NCBI RefSeq assembly: GCF_000568405.1
Contig: NZ_ARZY01000023.1
Coordinates: 1-64,000 of the forward strand
Length of the DNA: 64,000 nucleotides
Origin: Catenovulum agarivorans DS-2
GTDB lineage: Bacteria; Pseudomonadota; Gammaproteobacteria; Enterobacterales; Alteromonadaceae
Reading direction: 5' to 3'
In this document: piece by piece, positions 1 through 9,943 of the stretch
How positions within the stretch are numbered: the stretch's first letter is position 1
Layout: each line of letters begins with the position of its first letter
Translations under genes and position numbers: made by a program
The notes under the pieces: model-generated
What the model saw: the letters and a program-made list of their open reading frames with translations, nothing else
Told to the model about the DNA's origin: nothing
Databases searched by the model: none

Positions 1-50
1 GAAAAGTCGGAGCGCACAGGGATTGTGTTTAAAGCGTTTCTGTTTTAGTG
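1..50 (+). repeat. Partial copy of dispersed two-hairpin repeat
   Basis: The 3' half of the repeat family described at 35463-36069. It shows the GAGCG linker at 10-14, a hairpin CACA-GGGAT-TGTG at 15-27 and the trailing TTTAAAGCG at 28-36. The first hairpin and the left arm of the outer stem lie before the window start. The 51-244 stretch up to mpl holds no recognisable gene or clear promoter. Confidence 0.7.
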
Positions 51-244
51 AATGTAAGCCTGACCCTGTACATATTGCACAGTATTCACAACACTAGCTC
101 TGAATATATTGCACCCGGCCTTTATAAACCCAGCTAAATTTCCCAACACTGATCCTTTCACCACAGATAGCTGGTATTATTTATGCCCAAGCAGTAGCTT
201 GAGTACATCACCATTAATAACAACCAACAAATACACGGATTATC

Positions 245-1597
245 ATGCATATACATATCTTGGGCATTTGCGGAACATTTATGGGCGGCTTAGCTGTTTT
301 AGCCAAAGAACTCGGCTACAAAGTAACAGGCTCAGATTTAAATGTTTACCCACCTATGAGCACCCAGTTAGAATCACAAGGTATTGAGCTGGTTCAAGGC
401 TACGATCCTGCACAGCTTGATATCAACCCAGATTTAGTCGTTATCGGCAACGCCATGTCGCGCGGTAACCCAGTGGTCGAAGCTGTACTAGATAAAAACA
501 TCCCCTACATATCTGGCCCACAATGGTTGTTTGAACATGTATTAAAAGACAAATGGGTATTGGCTGTAGCTGGTACACACGGCAAAACCACAACATCCAG
601 CATGCTGGCTTGGATACTCGAGCACACAGGCTGTAAACCGGGGTTTTTAATTGGCGGGGTGGCAAATAACTTTGCAATATCCGCTCGTTTAGGTGATTCA
701 ATCTTTTTTGTTATAGAAGCAGATGAATACGACAGCGCCTTTTTCGATAAACGCAGTAAGTTTGTTCATTACCATCCACGCACGTTAATTTTGAATAATC
801 TAGAATTTGATCACGCGGATATATTTGAAAACCTCGCTGCCATTAAAAAACAATTCCATCACTTGGTTCGTATTGTGCCGCAGTCTGGTTTGATTATTAG
901 CCATCAAGACGATAAAAATGTTGAAGATACATTGGCAATGGGCTGCTGGAGTGAGCAAAACAAAATTGGCAAAGAGTGGTCGTATAAAGCGGTAAGTCCA
1001 GACTGTACTCAAATTGAAATTTATTTTAATGATGAATTACAAGGGCTACTTAATTGGCCATTATTAGGTGAGCACAATGCACATAACGCATTAATGGCAA
1101 TAATTGCGGCGCGCCACGCTGGGGTTAAGCCAGTAGACGCCATTGCCGCATTAGCTGAATTCAAAAACGTTAAACGTCGTTTAGAAAAAATAGGTGAAGT
1201 TAATTCAATTAGTGTATTTGATGATTTTGCCCACCATCCAACAGCTATTACCACCACGCTGCAAGGGGTTGTTGCCAATAATCAATCAGGTAGAGTGATT
1301 GCTGTGTTAGAGCCGAGATCAAATACGATGAAAATGGGATTTCATAAACAAGAGCTAGCCGAGTCACTCAATTTAGCTGAAGCCGTATTTTTATATCAAG
1401 ATCCAGGGTTAAAGTGGTCTCTAGACGAAGTTACGCAAAATTTGAAACAGCACAACCTAGTATGTGCAAATATCGATGAACTTGCCGCTAAAATAGCCGA
1501 CTACGCATTACCCAATGATAAAATAGTGGTTATGAGTAATGGTGGTTTTGGCGGTATTCATCAAAAAATTATCAAAGCATTGGAGCAACTAGCTTAA
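245..1597 (+). CDS. mpl: UDP-N-acetylmuramate:L-alanyl-gamma-D-glutamyl-meso-diaminopimelate ligase
   Basis: Murein recycling ligase of the cytoplasm. It joins the recovered tripeptide L-Ala-D-Glu-mDAP directly to UDP-MurNAc using ATP. The protein is 450 residues, the usual Mpl length, and belongs to the Mur ligase family. The N-terminal [16 protein letters not shown] is the Mpl form of the Rossmann UDP-binding motif. The ATP-binding loop [13 protein letters not shown] lies near residue 110, and the central-domain motif EADEYDSAF is typical of Mpl. The stop codon shares one base with the start of ubiX, so the two are probably co-transcribed. An overlapping forward ORF at 109-387 is a shadow. 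Confidence 0.95.
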   Translation: MHIHILGICGTFMGGLAVLAKELGYKVTGSDLNVYPPMSTQLESQGIELVQGYDPAQLDINPDLVVIGNAMSRGNPVVEAVLDKNIPYISGPQWLFEHVLKDKWVLAVAGTHGKTTTSSMLAWILEHTGCKPGFLIGGVANNFAISARLGDSIFFVIEADEYDSAFFDKRSKFVHYHPRTLILNNLEFDHADIFENLAAIKKQFHHLVRIVPQSGLIISHQDDKNVEDTLAMGCWSEQNKIGKEWSYKAVSPDCTQIEIYFNDELQGLLNWPLLGEHNAHNALMAIIAARHAGVKPVDAIAALAEFKNVKRRLEKIGEVNSISVFDDFAHHPTAITTTLQGVVANNQSGRVIAVLEPRSNTMKMGFHKQELAESLNLAEAVFLYQDPGLKWSLDEVTQNLKQHNLVCANIDELAAKIADYALPNDKIVVMSNGGFGGIHQKIIKALEQLA

Positions 1598-2211
1598 TGA
1601 ATCAACAACAATTAACCTTAGCACTGACTGGCGCATCGGGTATGCCGTATGCGCTAAAGTTGTTACAAGCTTTGGTTAAAGCTAATTGGCAGGTGCACCT
1701 GCTTATTTCATCCGCAGCTAAAGTGGTATTAAAAACCGAAACTGAGTTAGATATACCTAGCCAGCCCAAAGCAGCACAGGCGTTTTTAACTGAATATTGC
1801 CAAGCCCAGCCTGAGCAAATTTTATGTTATGGCAAAGATGATTGGTTTTCACCAGTTGCATCTGGCTCTGCTGCCCCTAAATATATGGTGATTTGCCCTT
1901 GTTCTATGGGCACGGTTTCTGCGGTTACCCATGGTGCAAGTGATAATTTAATTGAGCGCGCGGCTGATGTAGTGATTAAAGAAAAAGGTCAATTGATTAT
2001 CGTGCCGCGCGAAATGCCGTTTTCGGCCATTCATTTAGACAATATGGCGAAACTTGCCCATTTAGGCGTGACCGTAATGCCTGCCAACCCAGGCTTTTAC
2101 CATGCACCAAAAACTATTGACGATTTAGTTGAATTCGTTGTTGCACGCATTTTAGATCATATTGGTGTTGAGCAAACCATGGTTAAACCTTGGGGTTATA
2201 AACCAAAATAA
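1597..2211 (+). CDS. ubiX: Flavin prenyltransferase UbiX
   Basis: Makes the prenylated FMN cofactor from FMN and dimethylallyl phosphate for the UbiD decarboxylase of ubiquinone synthesis. The 204-residue protein begins with the family motif [16 protein letters not shown], the FMN-binding loop. It carries the [22 protein letters not shown] segment in two adjoining parts and the later [11 protein letters not shown] motif. Length and motifs are complete. It is translationally coupled to mpl through a TAATG junction, an arrangement I would expect to vary between genera. Nothing unusual is seen. Confidence 0.95.
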   Translation: MNQQQLTLALTGASGMPYALKLLQALVKANWQVHLLISSAAKVVLKTETELDIPSQPKAAQAFLTEYCQAQPEQILCYGKDDWFSPVASGSAAPKYMVICPCSMGTVSAVTHGASDNLIERAADVVIKEKGQLIIVPREMPFSAIHLDNMAKLAHLGVTVMPANPGFYHAPKTIDDLVEFVVARILDHIGVEQTMVKPWGYKPK

Positions 2212-2234
2212 ATAGGACAAGTGAAAATAACATT

Positions 2235-3161
2235 ATGAATGCATTGGAAATTTCACAGTTAAAAAAAGTATATAAAGGTCAAGTTGAAGCGCTAAAGGGC
2301 ATCGACTTAACGGTAGTTGAAGGTGACTTTTTTGCGTTGCTTGGGCCAAACGGTGCGGGCAAATCAACCACAATAGGCATTTTAACTGCACTTGTGAATA
2401 AAACCTCTGGTCAGGTAAAAGTATTTGGCCATGATTTAGACTCAGAATTAGAGCTAGCTAAAGCACACATAGGGTTAGTGCCACAAGAATTTAACTTCAA
2501 TCAATTTGAAACTGTGCAACAAATTGTCGTTAATCAAGCAGGTTATTATGGGGTTGAACGTAAAGTTGCGATAGAGCGCAGTGAAACTTACCTTAAACAA
2601 ACGGACTTGTGGGAAAAGCGCAATACGCCTGCACGAAACTTATCTGGCGGTATGAAACGGCGTTTAATGATAGCGCGTGCCATGATGCATCAACCTAAGT
2701 TATTGATTTTGGATGAACCAACTGCCGGTGTTGATATCGAAATTCGCCGCTCAATGTGGAAATTCTTACAAGAGATCAATCAAAGTGGCGTCACCATTAT
2801 TTTAACTACGCACTATCTTGAAGAAGCCGAAAGTTTGTGTCGCAATATCGCAATAATTGACCAAGGGTTAATTATTGAAAATACCAGCATGAAAGCTCTA
2901 TTGGGCAAGTTATCAGTAGAAACTTTTATTTTAGATTTAGCCAAAGATGTAGACGAGCTATCGCTGGTGTGTGCCAAATCACACCTGCTAGACCCTCATA
3001 CATTACAAGTTGAAATTAACAAAGGTGATTCGCTTAACCATGTATTTGCTGAGCTTTCAAATTTGGGCATTAATGTGTTGAGTATGCGCAATAAGAGCAA
3101 TCGCCTAGAAGAACTTTTTGTTAATTTGGTTGAACAAGGTAAACAACAGGAATCAGCATGA
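2235..3161 (+). CDS. ABC transporter ATP-binding protein (YadG type)
   Basis: Nucleotide-binding subunit of a two-gene ABC-2 type exporter. It has Walker A GPNGAGKST near residue 37, the signature LSGGMKRRLMIARAM near 135 and Walker B LLILDEPTAGVD near 155. A switch histidine TTHYLEEAE follows. The 308-residue length with a C-terminal extension matches E. coli YadG. It overlaps the permease start by four bases, so the pair is certainly an operon. The substrate is unknown for the YadGH family and cannot be read from the sequence. Confidence 0.9.
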   Translation: MNALEISQLKKVYKGQVEALKGIDLTVVEGDFFALLGPNGAGKSTTIGILTALVNKTSGQVKVFGHDLDSELELAKAHIGLVPQEFNFNQFETVQQIVVNQAGYYGVERKVAIERSETYLKQTDLWEKRNTPARNLSGGMKRRLMIARAMMHQPKLLILDEPTAGVDIEIRRSMWKFLQEINQSGVTIILTTHYLEEAESLCRNIAIIDQGLIIENTSMKALLGKLSVETFILDLAKDVDELSLVCAKSHLLDPHTLQVEINKGDSLNHVFAELSNLGINVLSMRNKSNRLEELFVNLVEQGKQQESA

Positions 3162-3931
3162 TCAAAGCAAATTATTGGATTGCATTGCAAAGCATCGTTT
3201 ATAAAGAATGTAATCGTTTTTTACGTATTTGGGTGCAAACACTTGTACCACCAGCTATTACTATGACGCTATATTTTGTGGTGTTTGGTAGTTTAATAGG
3301 CCGCCGAGTGGGTGAAGTCAACGGATTTGAATACGTTGAATTTATGATGCCAGGGTTAATTATGTTGTCTGTTATCAACAATGCGTATTCCAATGTGTCT
3401 TCATCATTTTTTAGTGCCAAGTTTCAACGCAATATTGAAGAATTATTAGTGGCGCCTGTGCCTACTTGGGTGATTGTTTGGGGCTATGTATTAGGTGGTG
3501 TTCTCCGAGCTGTATTAGTTGGCGCGATTGTTACAGCGGTTGCATTGTTTTTTGTTGATATTCAAATTTATAACTTTTGGGTTATTATTACCACCTTATT
3601 ACTGACCGCCATTTTGTTTGCCTTAGGAGGCCTAATAAATGCTGTGTATGCTAAAACCTTTGATGACATTAGCATAGTGCCTACATTTATATTATCGCCT
3701 TTGACCTACTTAGGGGGGGTATTCTTTTCAGTTTCTATGTTGCCTGGTTTTTGGCAACAAGTTAGCCAAGCGAATCCAATTATTTATATGGTCAATGCAT
3801 TTAGATTTGGCTTCTTAGGAACTTCAGATATCAACTTAACAGTGGCGTATAGTATATTAATTGGCCTAACCATAGTGTTGTTTACTACTGCAACCATGTT
3901 GATTAAAAAAGGTGTGGGGATTAGACACTAA
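3158..3931 (+). CDS. ABC-2 type transporter permease (YadH type)
   Basis: Inner-membrane subunit partnering the ATPase encoded just upstream. The 257 residues contain about six hydrophobic segments, for example around residues 25-45, 60-80, 105-130, 140-165, 175-195 and 230-250. The ABC-2 signature region around NIEELLVAPVPTWVIVWGYV is present. The protein resembles YadH. The start lies inside the end of the ATPase gene (ATGA overlap), and the stop overlaps the start of the next methyltransferase gene by one base. Substrate unknown. Confidence 0.9.
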   Translation: MIKANYWIALQSIVYKECNRFLRIWVQTLVPPAITMTLYFVVFGSLIGRRVGEVNGFEYVEFMMPGLIMLSVINNAYSNVSSSFFSAKFQRNIEELLVAPVPTWVIVWGYVLGGVLRAVLVGAIVTAVALFFVDIQIYNFWVIITTLLLTAILFALGGLINAVYAKTFDDISIVPTFILSPLTYLGGVFFSVSMLPGFWQQVSQANPIIYMVNAFRFGFLGTSDINLTVAYSILIGLTIVLFTTATMLIKKGVGIRH

Positions 3932-4599
3932 TGCAAGCAAACTCTCGTGCCATTGTATCTAATCAAGAAGGCATACATAAAGACCTAGAGTCAATTGTGT
4001 TAAAACATAAAAATAGCCAATTCTTAAAGCCGATTGCTGAACATTCGAGGCAAGCATTTGAACAAATTTGTCAATTTGTGCAATTTTCAGATGTAGATAA
4101 AACGGTTAGCAAACCGATCATTTTTGACGCTTGCTGCGGGGTAGGCGAGAGCAGCCGGCAGTTAGCGCAAAAATTTCCTGACCATTGTGTAATTGGCGTA
4201 GATAAGTCAGCCGATAGGCTTAATCGACAAGGTCGGGAAGATTATCCTAACCTGATGTTGTTGCGTGCAGACCTAAACGATTTGTATCGTTTACTGGTTG
4301 ATAGTCAAATGCCAATCTCCCAGCATAAGATTTATTACCCCAACCCATGGCCAAAAAGTCAGCATATAAAAAGACGCTGGCATGGCGCGCCAGTATTTAA
4401 ACAGATAGTACAACTATGCCCTAATATTGAGTTGCGCTCAAACTGGTTGATTTACTTACAAGAATTCCAAGCTGGTTTGACACTCTATTCAATAAAAAGT
4501 CAGTTATCTACCATTGAAAACCCCTTGCCAGCGATAACGCCTTTTGAAGCCAAGTATCATGCTAGTGGACAAACACTATATTGCTTGCAAACGCTTTGA
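3931..4599 (+). CDS. TrmB-like SAM-dependent methyltransferase
   Basis: The 222 residues contain a SAM-binding motif FDACCGVGESSRQLAQKFP near 66-85, the acidic VIGVDKSADRL strand, and YYPNPWPKSQHIKRRWHG near 131-148. The last is close to the PDPWPK..H.KRR motif of the tRNA guanine-N7 methyltransferase TrmB. Family resemblance is therefore clear. The first Asp of that motif is Asn here and the first 60 residues look unusual, so it may be a TrmB paralogue rather than the housekeeping enzyme. It is translationally coupled to the ABC exporter genes. Confidence 0.75.
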   Translation: MQANSRAIVSNQEGIHKDLESIVLKHKNSQFLKPIAEHSRQAFEQICQFVQFSDVDKTVSKPIIFDACCGVGESSRQLAQKFPDHCVIGVDKSADRLNRQGREDYPNLMLLRADLNDLYRLLVDSQMPISQHKIYYPNPWPKSQHIKRRWHGAPVFKQIVQLCPNIELRSNWLIYLQEFQAGLTLYSIKSQLSTIENPLPAITPFEAKYHASGQTLYCLQTL

Positions 4600-4714
4600 T
4601 TTTTCGCGTAAAAGTTTGCTAACAGCCGTATATTGACTAAGCTTTTATTTAGTATTTAGGTTTGCTTAATAACTAAATGATAGTGAATAGTTTAAACATA
4701 GGCAGGGAAATTCC

Positions 4715-6331
4715 ATGAACATTCATAGTATTAGAGTTAAAAGCTCTTGGCCAATTGTCGCGTTGGCTGTGGCGCTCTTGTTTGTGTTTTTCACACTTTC
4801 TTATTTGCTTTCGTTACAAGAAGACGCGTTGGAAGCGCAATCGGAAAAGTTCTTAAAGTCGATTGCTGTCGTTCTTAATGCTGATAGAGATTTATATCAA
4901 GCTAAAGTCGCTGAATTAAATATGTTGAACGCAATAGGTGACAAAAACGCAAATGACCAAGACAGACGAGAAAACGCATTGCAAGTCAAACAAAGGTTTG
5001 AAGCATATCGTCGTTATTTGGCTGACTTTCCCGATGTTGTTGACCGTTTCCGTGATTTTGACGTTTTGTTTAACGATTGGTACAAAGCTTCAGACAATAT
5101 GGTGCAGCAAAGTTTTAGCAGTGAAGCTGATAAACAAAGGGTTATTCTAGCAACAGATAAGAAATTTGCAGCGCTGCGTGCAATTTTGGATAAAGCAGGT
5201 GAAGCCGCTGAACAAAAATCAGATGAGCTCAACAAGCAATTGCAAAGCGATGTAAGTGCTTTTAAACAAACGGCAATCCTAATTGCGTTAATCGTATTGG
5301 CTGCGGCAGCTTGGTTTAGCTATATCATACCCAAAGCTTTAACCGAACAAATAGAAAATCTAACCAGACAAATTCGCCAAATAGCTACTGGTAATGGTGA
5401 TTTGACTAAACAGATTGACGCTCGTAGTAAAGACGAATTCGGTGAACTTGCGGGCGAATTTAATGGTTTTGTCGGTAATTTGCGTCAATTAATTAAATCT
5501 ATATTGCAACAATCGAATAGACTCGCTGAGCTAACTGAAACGTTACGCCAATCTTCAACACAAACTAAAACCATTACAGATACACTGAACAAAGCTTCCG
5601 ATTCAATCGTTAGTGCCGTGCATGAGATGAATTTGTCAAATAAAGAAATGTCACAAGTAGCGATTAATTCAGCAGATGAAGCCGAGCAGTCGACTAAACA
5701 TGCACAACAAGGTTTGAGTGTAGTGAAAAGTGCAAATAATATCATTTTGCAGCTTTCTGCTGATATGGATACTGCGTTAGGCTCTTCTAGCGAGTTAGAA
5801 AAAAGCTCTGCTGATATTGCATCGGTTTTAGATGTTATCCGCAGTATTGCTGAGCAAACTAATTTACTCGCTTTAAATGCAGCGATAGAAGCAGCTAGAG
5901 CAGGGGAGCAAGGACGAGGGTTTGCTGTGGTTGCCGACGAAGTTAGAACTTTAGCTACTCGGACTCAAGAAAGCACTAATCATATTCAAGAAATGATTGA
6001 ACAACTGCAGCACAATGTTGCTAAGTCGTCTCAGGCAATCAATAGTGGTAAAAACAATGTCGACAAAACCGTTGAAGGTTTTGCTGAAACGCAAAATGTA
6101 TTCGAAGGGTTAATGGTATCAGCTAAAGCGGTTAGCGACCTGTCGTCACAAACTGCACAAGCTACCGAAGAGCAAAGTACGGTAGCGGATGATATTAGTC
6201 AAAACTTATTTGCACTGAATGAACAAAGCCAAGCTGCCAATGAGGTTGCCCATACTGGAGAGGGGTTGGCGCAAGATATTGGTCATTTATCAAACGAACT
6301 GAATAAAATGGTCAATCGATTTACAGTTTAA
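4715..6331 (+). CDS. Methyl-accepting chemotaxis protein
   Basis: Inner-membrane chemoreceptor of 538 residues. A first membrane segment spans about residues 13-34. A periplasmic four-helix-type sensor domain follows at roughly 35-185, then a second membrane segment at about 187-207, a HAMP domain at about 208-262 and the long coiled-coil signalling domain. The highly conserved hairpin tip [20 protein letters not shown] lies near 385, followed by [15 protein letters not shown]. No C-terminal CheR-docking pentapeptide is seen; the protein ends NRFTV. The ligand is unknown. It is a single gene with an SD-like AGGGAAA before the start. Confidence 0.93.
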   Translation: MNIHSIRVKSSWPIVALAVALLFVFFTLSYLLSLQEDALEAQSEKFLKSIAVVLNADRDLYQAKVAELNMLNAIGDKNANDQDRRENALQVKQRFEAYRRYLADFPDVVDRFRDFDVLFNDWYKASDNMVQQSFSSEADKQRVILATDKKFAALRAILDKAGEAAEQKSDELNKQLQSDVSAFKQTAILIALIVLAAAAWFSYIIPKALTEQIENLTRQIRQIATGNGDLTKQIDARSKDEFGELAGEFNGFVGNLRQLIKSILQQSNRLAELTETLRQSSTQTKTITDTLNKASDSIVSAVHEMNLSNKEMSQVAINSADEAEQSTKHAQQGLSVVKSANNIILQLSADMDTALGSSSELEKSSADIASVLDVIRSIAEQTNLLALNAAIEAARAGEQGRGFAVVADEVRTLATRTQESTNHIQEMIEQLQHNVAKSSQAINSGKNNVDKTVEGFAETQNVFEGLMVSAKAVSDLSSQTAQATEEQSTVADDISQNLFALNEQSQAANEVAHTGEGLAQDIGHLSNELNKMVNRFTV

Positions 6332-6352
6332 GTGATTTACTAAGGACATAAC

Positions 6353-6874
6353 ATGGAAAAGATCATTGTTGCGGGTGGCTGTTTCTGGTGTATTGAAGCT
6401 GCTTTTAACCGATTAAAAGGCGTCGAGCGTGCGGTATCTGGCTATTGTGGTGGTTCAGAAGATACTGCAAATTACCAGGATGTTTGCAGTGGTTTGACTG
6501 AACATGCTGAAGCGGTTGAAATAACCTATGACCCAGCACAAATAGATCTTGTTCTGCTATTAGAGGTCTTTTTTACCATACATGACCCAACTCAGTTGAA
6601 TGGCCAAGGAAATGATATTGGGCCGCAATACCGCAGTGCAATTTTTTGTTTAACTGACAAACAATTGCAGGTATCCCATGATTTTATCCAGTTAATTCAG
6701 CGCAATTATTCAAGCCCAATTGTCACACAAGTGGAATATGCAAAAGCTTTTTTTGCTGCAGAGGGTTATCATCAAGGGTATTTTGACCAAAACCCTCAAC
6801 AAGGTTATTGCCAATTTGTGGTTGCACCTAAAATGAAAAAGTTCACTGAGCTTTTCATGGATAAGCTAAAATAA
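6353..6874 (+). CDS. msrA: Peptide-methionine (S)-S-oxide reductase MsrA
   Basis: Repairs oxidised methionine (S-sulfoxide) in proteins. The 173-residue protein has the catalytic motif GGCFWC with the nucleophilic Cys near residue 10. It also has the conserved segments VSGYCGG, EVFFTIHDPTQLNGQGNDIGPQ (two adjoining blocks) and YRSAIF. The C-terminal part ends near GYCQFVVAPK, offering a possible resolving Cys. There is no MsrB fusion. It sits 21 bases after the MCP gene and converges on the channel gene. An SD AAGGA precedes the ATG. Confidence 0.95.
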   Translation: MEKIIVAGGCFWCIEAAFNRLKGVERAVSGYCGGSEDTANYQDVCSGLTEHAEAVEITYDPAQIDLVLLLEVFFTIHDPTQLNGQGNDIGPQYRSAIFCLTDKQLQVSHDFIQLIQRNYSSPIVTQVEYAKAFFAAEGYHQGYFDQNPQQGYCQFVVAPKMKKFTELFMDKLK

Positions 6875-6889
6875 CAGCTAAATTGCGCG

Positions 6890-7876
6890 CTATCGGGTCA
6901 TTTTCTTAACAAATACCACTACAAAGAGCGCCATAGTAAAACTGCCAGTAAACGCTTCACACGCTGCTATTATGCGAGAAGGCCCTGTAGGGGTAATGTC
7001 GCCATAACCTAAGGTTGTAAAGGTGACAACGCTATAATACAGTGCGCTGAAAAACTCGTTGATATTTTGTGACCAAGTCTGGCTAGGACTAAATTGGATA
7101 CGTTCTTCTGCGAAATTTACCCCAAGCATAAAATAGGCACACGCGCAGGTAAATATCAGCATCATTGAAAAGGCAATGACATTTGCTGGGCGTTCGCCAT
7201 AACCGCAAAATAAATCAACTAGTTTAGAGATGATCCGCTCTCTGGATAGTTTAGGCATTTGCATGCGCCGCATAGTCAGCTCTTTATGGATGCAGTAGCC
7301 AGTTAAATCAAATAACCCTTGATTTTCCGAGGCTTTACGAACATCGCGATAAATCTCCTCAGCTTGTTCAAAGTTATCCATCGCAATCTCTTGTTTGTCT
7401 TCTTTTAACGCTTGAAGGGCGGTCGTTTCTTGAAGTAACTTGTTGCCCAGCTGGATATTATCTAGTTTGGTTTGGATGAGTTTCGCGCCTAATAAGTTGG
7501 TATCTTGTAATTTGGCACAATGTAAATTCGCTTCAGTAAGGTCGGCTTTCATTAACGAGCCTTTGTCGAGACGAATGTTGAATAAATGAGAATGTCGTAA
7601 ATTTGCACGATAAAAATCAGAGCCTGAAAAGTCATAGCCTAAACTGCTACCTCGTCTGACTAAGTTAACGCCTTCGAGGTTGGCGTATTTCAGCTGTAGA
7701 CCTTGGGTAATACCGCCACTGCTTGCGTATCGCTCTAGCTTGTCGGTTAACTCCATACCTTTTTTATCAAAGGTTGGGTCATGCCAAAAGCAGTAGCCGT
7801 TGCCCATATCAACTTCTTGGCAGAAGCTACCGTCGGGTGCACAGTATTTACAGGTACCAAACTTGTTGTCTTGCAT
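6890..7876 (-). CDS. Two-TM potassium channel with pentapeptide repeats
   Basis: The 328 residues combine several parts. A short N-terminal Cys/His cluster (CKYC near 9-12, then C19, C29 and a nearby His) looks like a small zinc-binding knuckle. Pentapeptide repeats of the A(N/D)Lxx type cover about 60-145 (for example ADLTEANLHCAKLQDTNLLG). A helical linker leads to a C-terminal ion channel with TM1 near 235-255, the pore filter TLGYGDITP near 288 and TM2 near 300-322. The filter predicts K+ selectivity and a tetramer. The pentapeptide solenoid would be cytoplasmic. Function in the cell is unknown. The gene converges on msrA. Confidence 0.85.
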   Translation of the reverse strand: MQDNKFGTCKYCAPDGSFCQEVDMGNGYCFWHDPTFDKKGMELTDKLERYASSGGITQGLQLKYANLEGVNLVRRGSSLGYDFSGSDFYRANLRHSHLFNIRLDKGSLMKADLTEANLHCAKLQDTNLLGAKLIQTKLDNIQLGNKLLQETTALQALKEDKQEIAMDNFEQAEEIYRDVRKASENQGLFDLTGYCIHKELTMRRMQMPKLSRERIISKLVDLFCGYGERPANVIAFSMMLIFTCACAYFMLGVNFAEERIQFSPSQTWSQNINEFFSALYYSVVTFTTLGYGDITPTGPSRIIAACEAFTGSFTMALFVVVFVKKMTR

Positions 7877-7952
7877 ATATTTATCTTCGATTATTATTTT
7901 GCTTCAGAGGCGCTTAACCTAAGCCTAAACTAAGCTGCTATTTACGCAAGTT

Positions 7953-9623
7953 TTAGCGCCATTTTTTCTGCGGTGGGTTCAGCTTTTCCATTAGGCTATG
8001 GTATTGTTTTTCTAGTTCTTTATAGCGTTCAAACTGTTTGCTCGGCAGTTCGATACCATCTAATGCTTGAAAGGCTGCTTTTATGCGTTTTAATAGATCT
8101 TCGGGCTGTTTTTCACTGGTTTCTATTAATTTTATTATCGCTAAAATTAAATTTAATGTGCCGCCTGTATGCATAGGGGCAAACTTGAGTGCGCTATCAA
8201 ATTGATGGAATGCCAAAATGTAATCTTGTTTCTTGTATGCGTCGATTCCCGCTTGATTTAACTGTTTAAACCCGCGTTGGCGTTTTTTATTTTCTTGTTT
8301 TAAATGGCTAATGGTATTTTTGATAAAGGGATTTTTATTGACTCTTTCGTCTTTACACTCATCTGCGACATGCTCAGCCAATTCGTATTCACCCATGGTA
8401 TACAGTAAGCTTAGTTTTTCATACGCGTAGGGATCATCCGTTGCTTCTTCATCCTGAGCATGGGCAGACATCACTTTAAATAATTGCTTTTTCGCCGCGA
8501 TCAAATGTTTATCCATGGCTTCAATACGCGCATTACATAATGTTTCAAAAACAGAGTAGTTATTAATATTGCCGATTAATTCGTCCTGTTTTGCTCGTTG
8601 CAGTGCAATCACTGCTTCCTGTTTAAGTTTATTCTGCTCTGATTTTTCTTCGCTGTGCTCTGCAGCATTAATGGTTGCGCGAATATAATTTAGAAGGTGA
8701 ACACTATCTTGTTGAACTGACTTTCGCGTCATTTCTAAAATAGCTTTGCAAGCATCTTTGGCAATATCGTGCATATCGCTTGATTGGGCTATTTGACATA
8801 GTCGGTATTGGCGCTCGACGGAATAGGGCGAAAGTTCTGCTGCTCGAATGGCCATTTCTAACGAATGGGTTAAATCACCGCTCGCATGAAATGCTTCTGC
8901 CATCAGGTCGTAAGAATCTATAATCATGGGGGCTTGTTTCATCACCTCAGTGGCAATGACTATAGCTTGTTGGTGTTTTCCTTGGTGGTGATAAGTCCTT
9001 GCAAGTTGTATTTGTCCCCAAGTGTAGGGTTTTACTTTTAACAATTTGGTTAATAGATATTCTGCTTGCTCATATTGTTTTTGTTTACACAGCAGCTCGG
9101 CAAGTAGATTATTACAAAAATTGCGGTAGCGATTATTTTCACTGATCAGTCGAGTACACTCATTCATAGCTTGTTCGAAGTTTTCTTCGTGCATCGCTTG
9201 GTAAATGGGCAACAAATTTGTTCGTTTGTGCAGCGCCTTGTCTAATCTATGTTTAAGCACATTTTGCGAAAATGGCTTCATCACATAATCGTCTGGTTGC
9301 AATTCTATAGCGCCTAATACCATAGGCCTGTGGTTTTCACCTGTAACCATAATGCTGATGCAGTGAGGGGGCACGAGTTTTTTAGTTTTAATTTCTTCAA
9401 TCACTTGCCGGCCATTTTTTCGATGCCCACCTAGGTTGTAGTCCACCAAAATAAAATCAAATTCATGATTTTTTGCTGCAGAAATGGCCGCTTCGCCGTT
9501 GGTTACCATTTGGACTTCTTTTACACCCAAGTTTAGTAGTATGCCCTTGAGCATAACTTGGAATGGTCGCTGATCGTCGACAACTAGAAAGCGTTTATCC
9601 TTGTATAAGGTTCCTGACTGCAT
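7953..9623 (-). CDS. Response regulator with C-terminal tetratricopeptide repeats
   Basis: The 556-residue protein has an N-terminal receiver domain (about 8-130) with the acidic pair VVDDQ near residue 16, the phospho-acceptor Asp in FILVDYNLGG near 60 and the conserved Lys in VMKPFSQN near 118. No DNA-binding domain follows. Instead helical TPR-like repeats run from about 150 to the end, with motifs such as YEQAEYLLTKLLKVKP and GDLTHSLEMAIRAAELSP. It is probably a phosphorylation-controlled scaffold. The partner kinase is not adjacent. This is a known marine gammaproteobacterial architecture, but its pathway is not established here. Confidence 0.88.
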   Translation of the reverse strand: MQSGTLYKDKRFLVVDDQRPFQVMLKGILLNLGVKEVQMVTNGEAAISAAKNHEFDFILVDYNLGGHRKNGRQVIEEIKTKKLVPPHCISIMVTGENHRPMVLGAIELQPDDYVMKPFSQNVLKHRLDKALHKRTNLLPIYQAMHEENFEQAMNECTRLISENNRYRNFCNNLLAELLCKQKQYEQAEYLLTKLLKVKPYTWGQIQLARTYHHQGKHQQAIVIATEVMKQAPMIIDSYDLMAEAFHASGDLTHSLEMAIRAAELSPYSVERQYRLCQIAQSSDMHDIAKDACKAILEMTRKSVQQDSVHLLNYIRATINAAEHSEEKSEQNKLKQEAVIALQRAKQDELIGNINNYSVFETLCNARIEAMDKHLIAAKKQLFKVMSAHAQDEEATDDPYAYEKLSLLYTMGEYELAEHVADECKDERVNKNPFIKNTISHLKQENKKRQRGFKQLNQAGIDAYKKQDYILAFHQFDSALKFAPMHTGGTLNLILAIIKLIETSEKQPEDLLKRIKAAFQALDGIELPSKQFERYKELEKQYHSLMEKLNPPQKKWR

Positions 9624-9730
9624 AATAGAAAAAAATTATAAAACGAATGGTCTGAGTATTTACTTTAATTTTATGACTTGCAAGGTGTTTTGTAAGAGAT
9701 TGTAACAACAGAAAAAATATAAAGAAGAAG

Positions 9731-9815
9731 TGGTGGAGGGGGCTGGATTCGAACCAGCGAAGGCAGAGCCGTCAGATTTACAGTCTGATCCCTTTGGCCA
9801 CTCGGGAACCCCTCC
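9731..9815 (-). tRNA. tRNA-Tyr (anticodon GTA)
   Basis: On the reverse strand an 85-nt class II tRNA folds with acceptor stem GGAGGGG / CCCCTCC and an encoded CCA end at 9731-9733. The anticodon loop CTGTAAA carries GTA. A long variable arm and the T-arm GGTTCGAATCC are present. It stands alone, not in a tRNA cluster. Confidence 0.97.
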
Positions 9816-9829
9816 GGAAGACGCGGCGA

Positions 9830-9857
9830 ATACTATCAAATTAATTTTTGCTGTAAA
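9830..9857 (-). promoter_or_regulatory. Sigma70-type promoter of tRNA-Tyr
   Basis: Read on the reverse strand, TTTACA (9852-9857) and TAGTAT (9830-9835) are separated by 16 bases and lie about 14 bases upstream of the tRNA. A GC-rich stretch follows the -10 box, as in stringently controlled stable RNA promoters. Confidence 0.65.
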
Positions 9858-9943
9858 GCTTTTTTATAAAAAAACTTAAGTTTTTTTTATCCAGGTCGAT
9901 GATAAGGGTAAGTTTTCATCAAGTTGATTGAATATTAATCAAA

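Noticed and set aside
109-387. Forward ORF overlapping the mpl start
   Set aside because: It overlaps mpl in another frame, has no family resemblance, and the mpl N-terminus is canonical from 245.
4625-4632. Sigma28 promoter before the MCP gene
   Set aside because: GCCGTATA resembles a FliA -10 box, but the -35 region at the right distance is poor; support is too weak to list.
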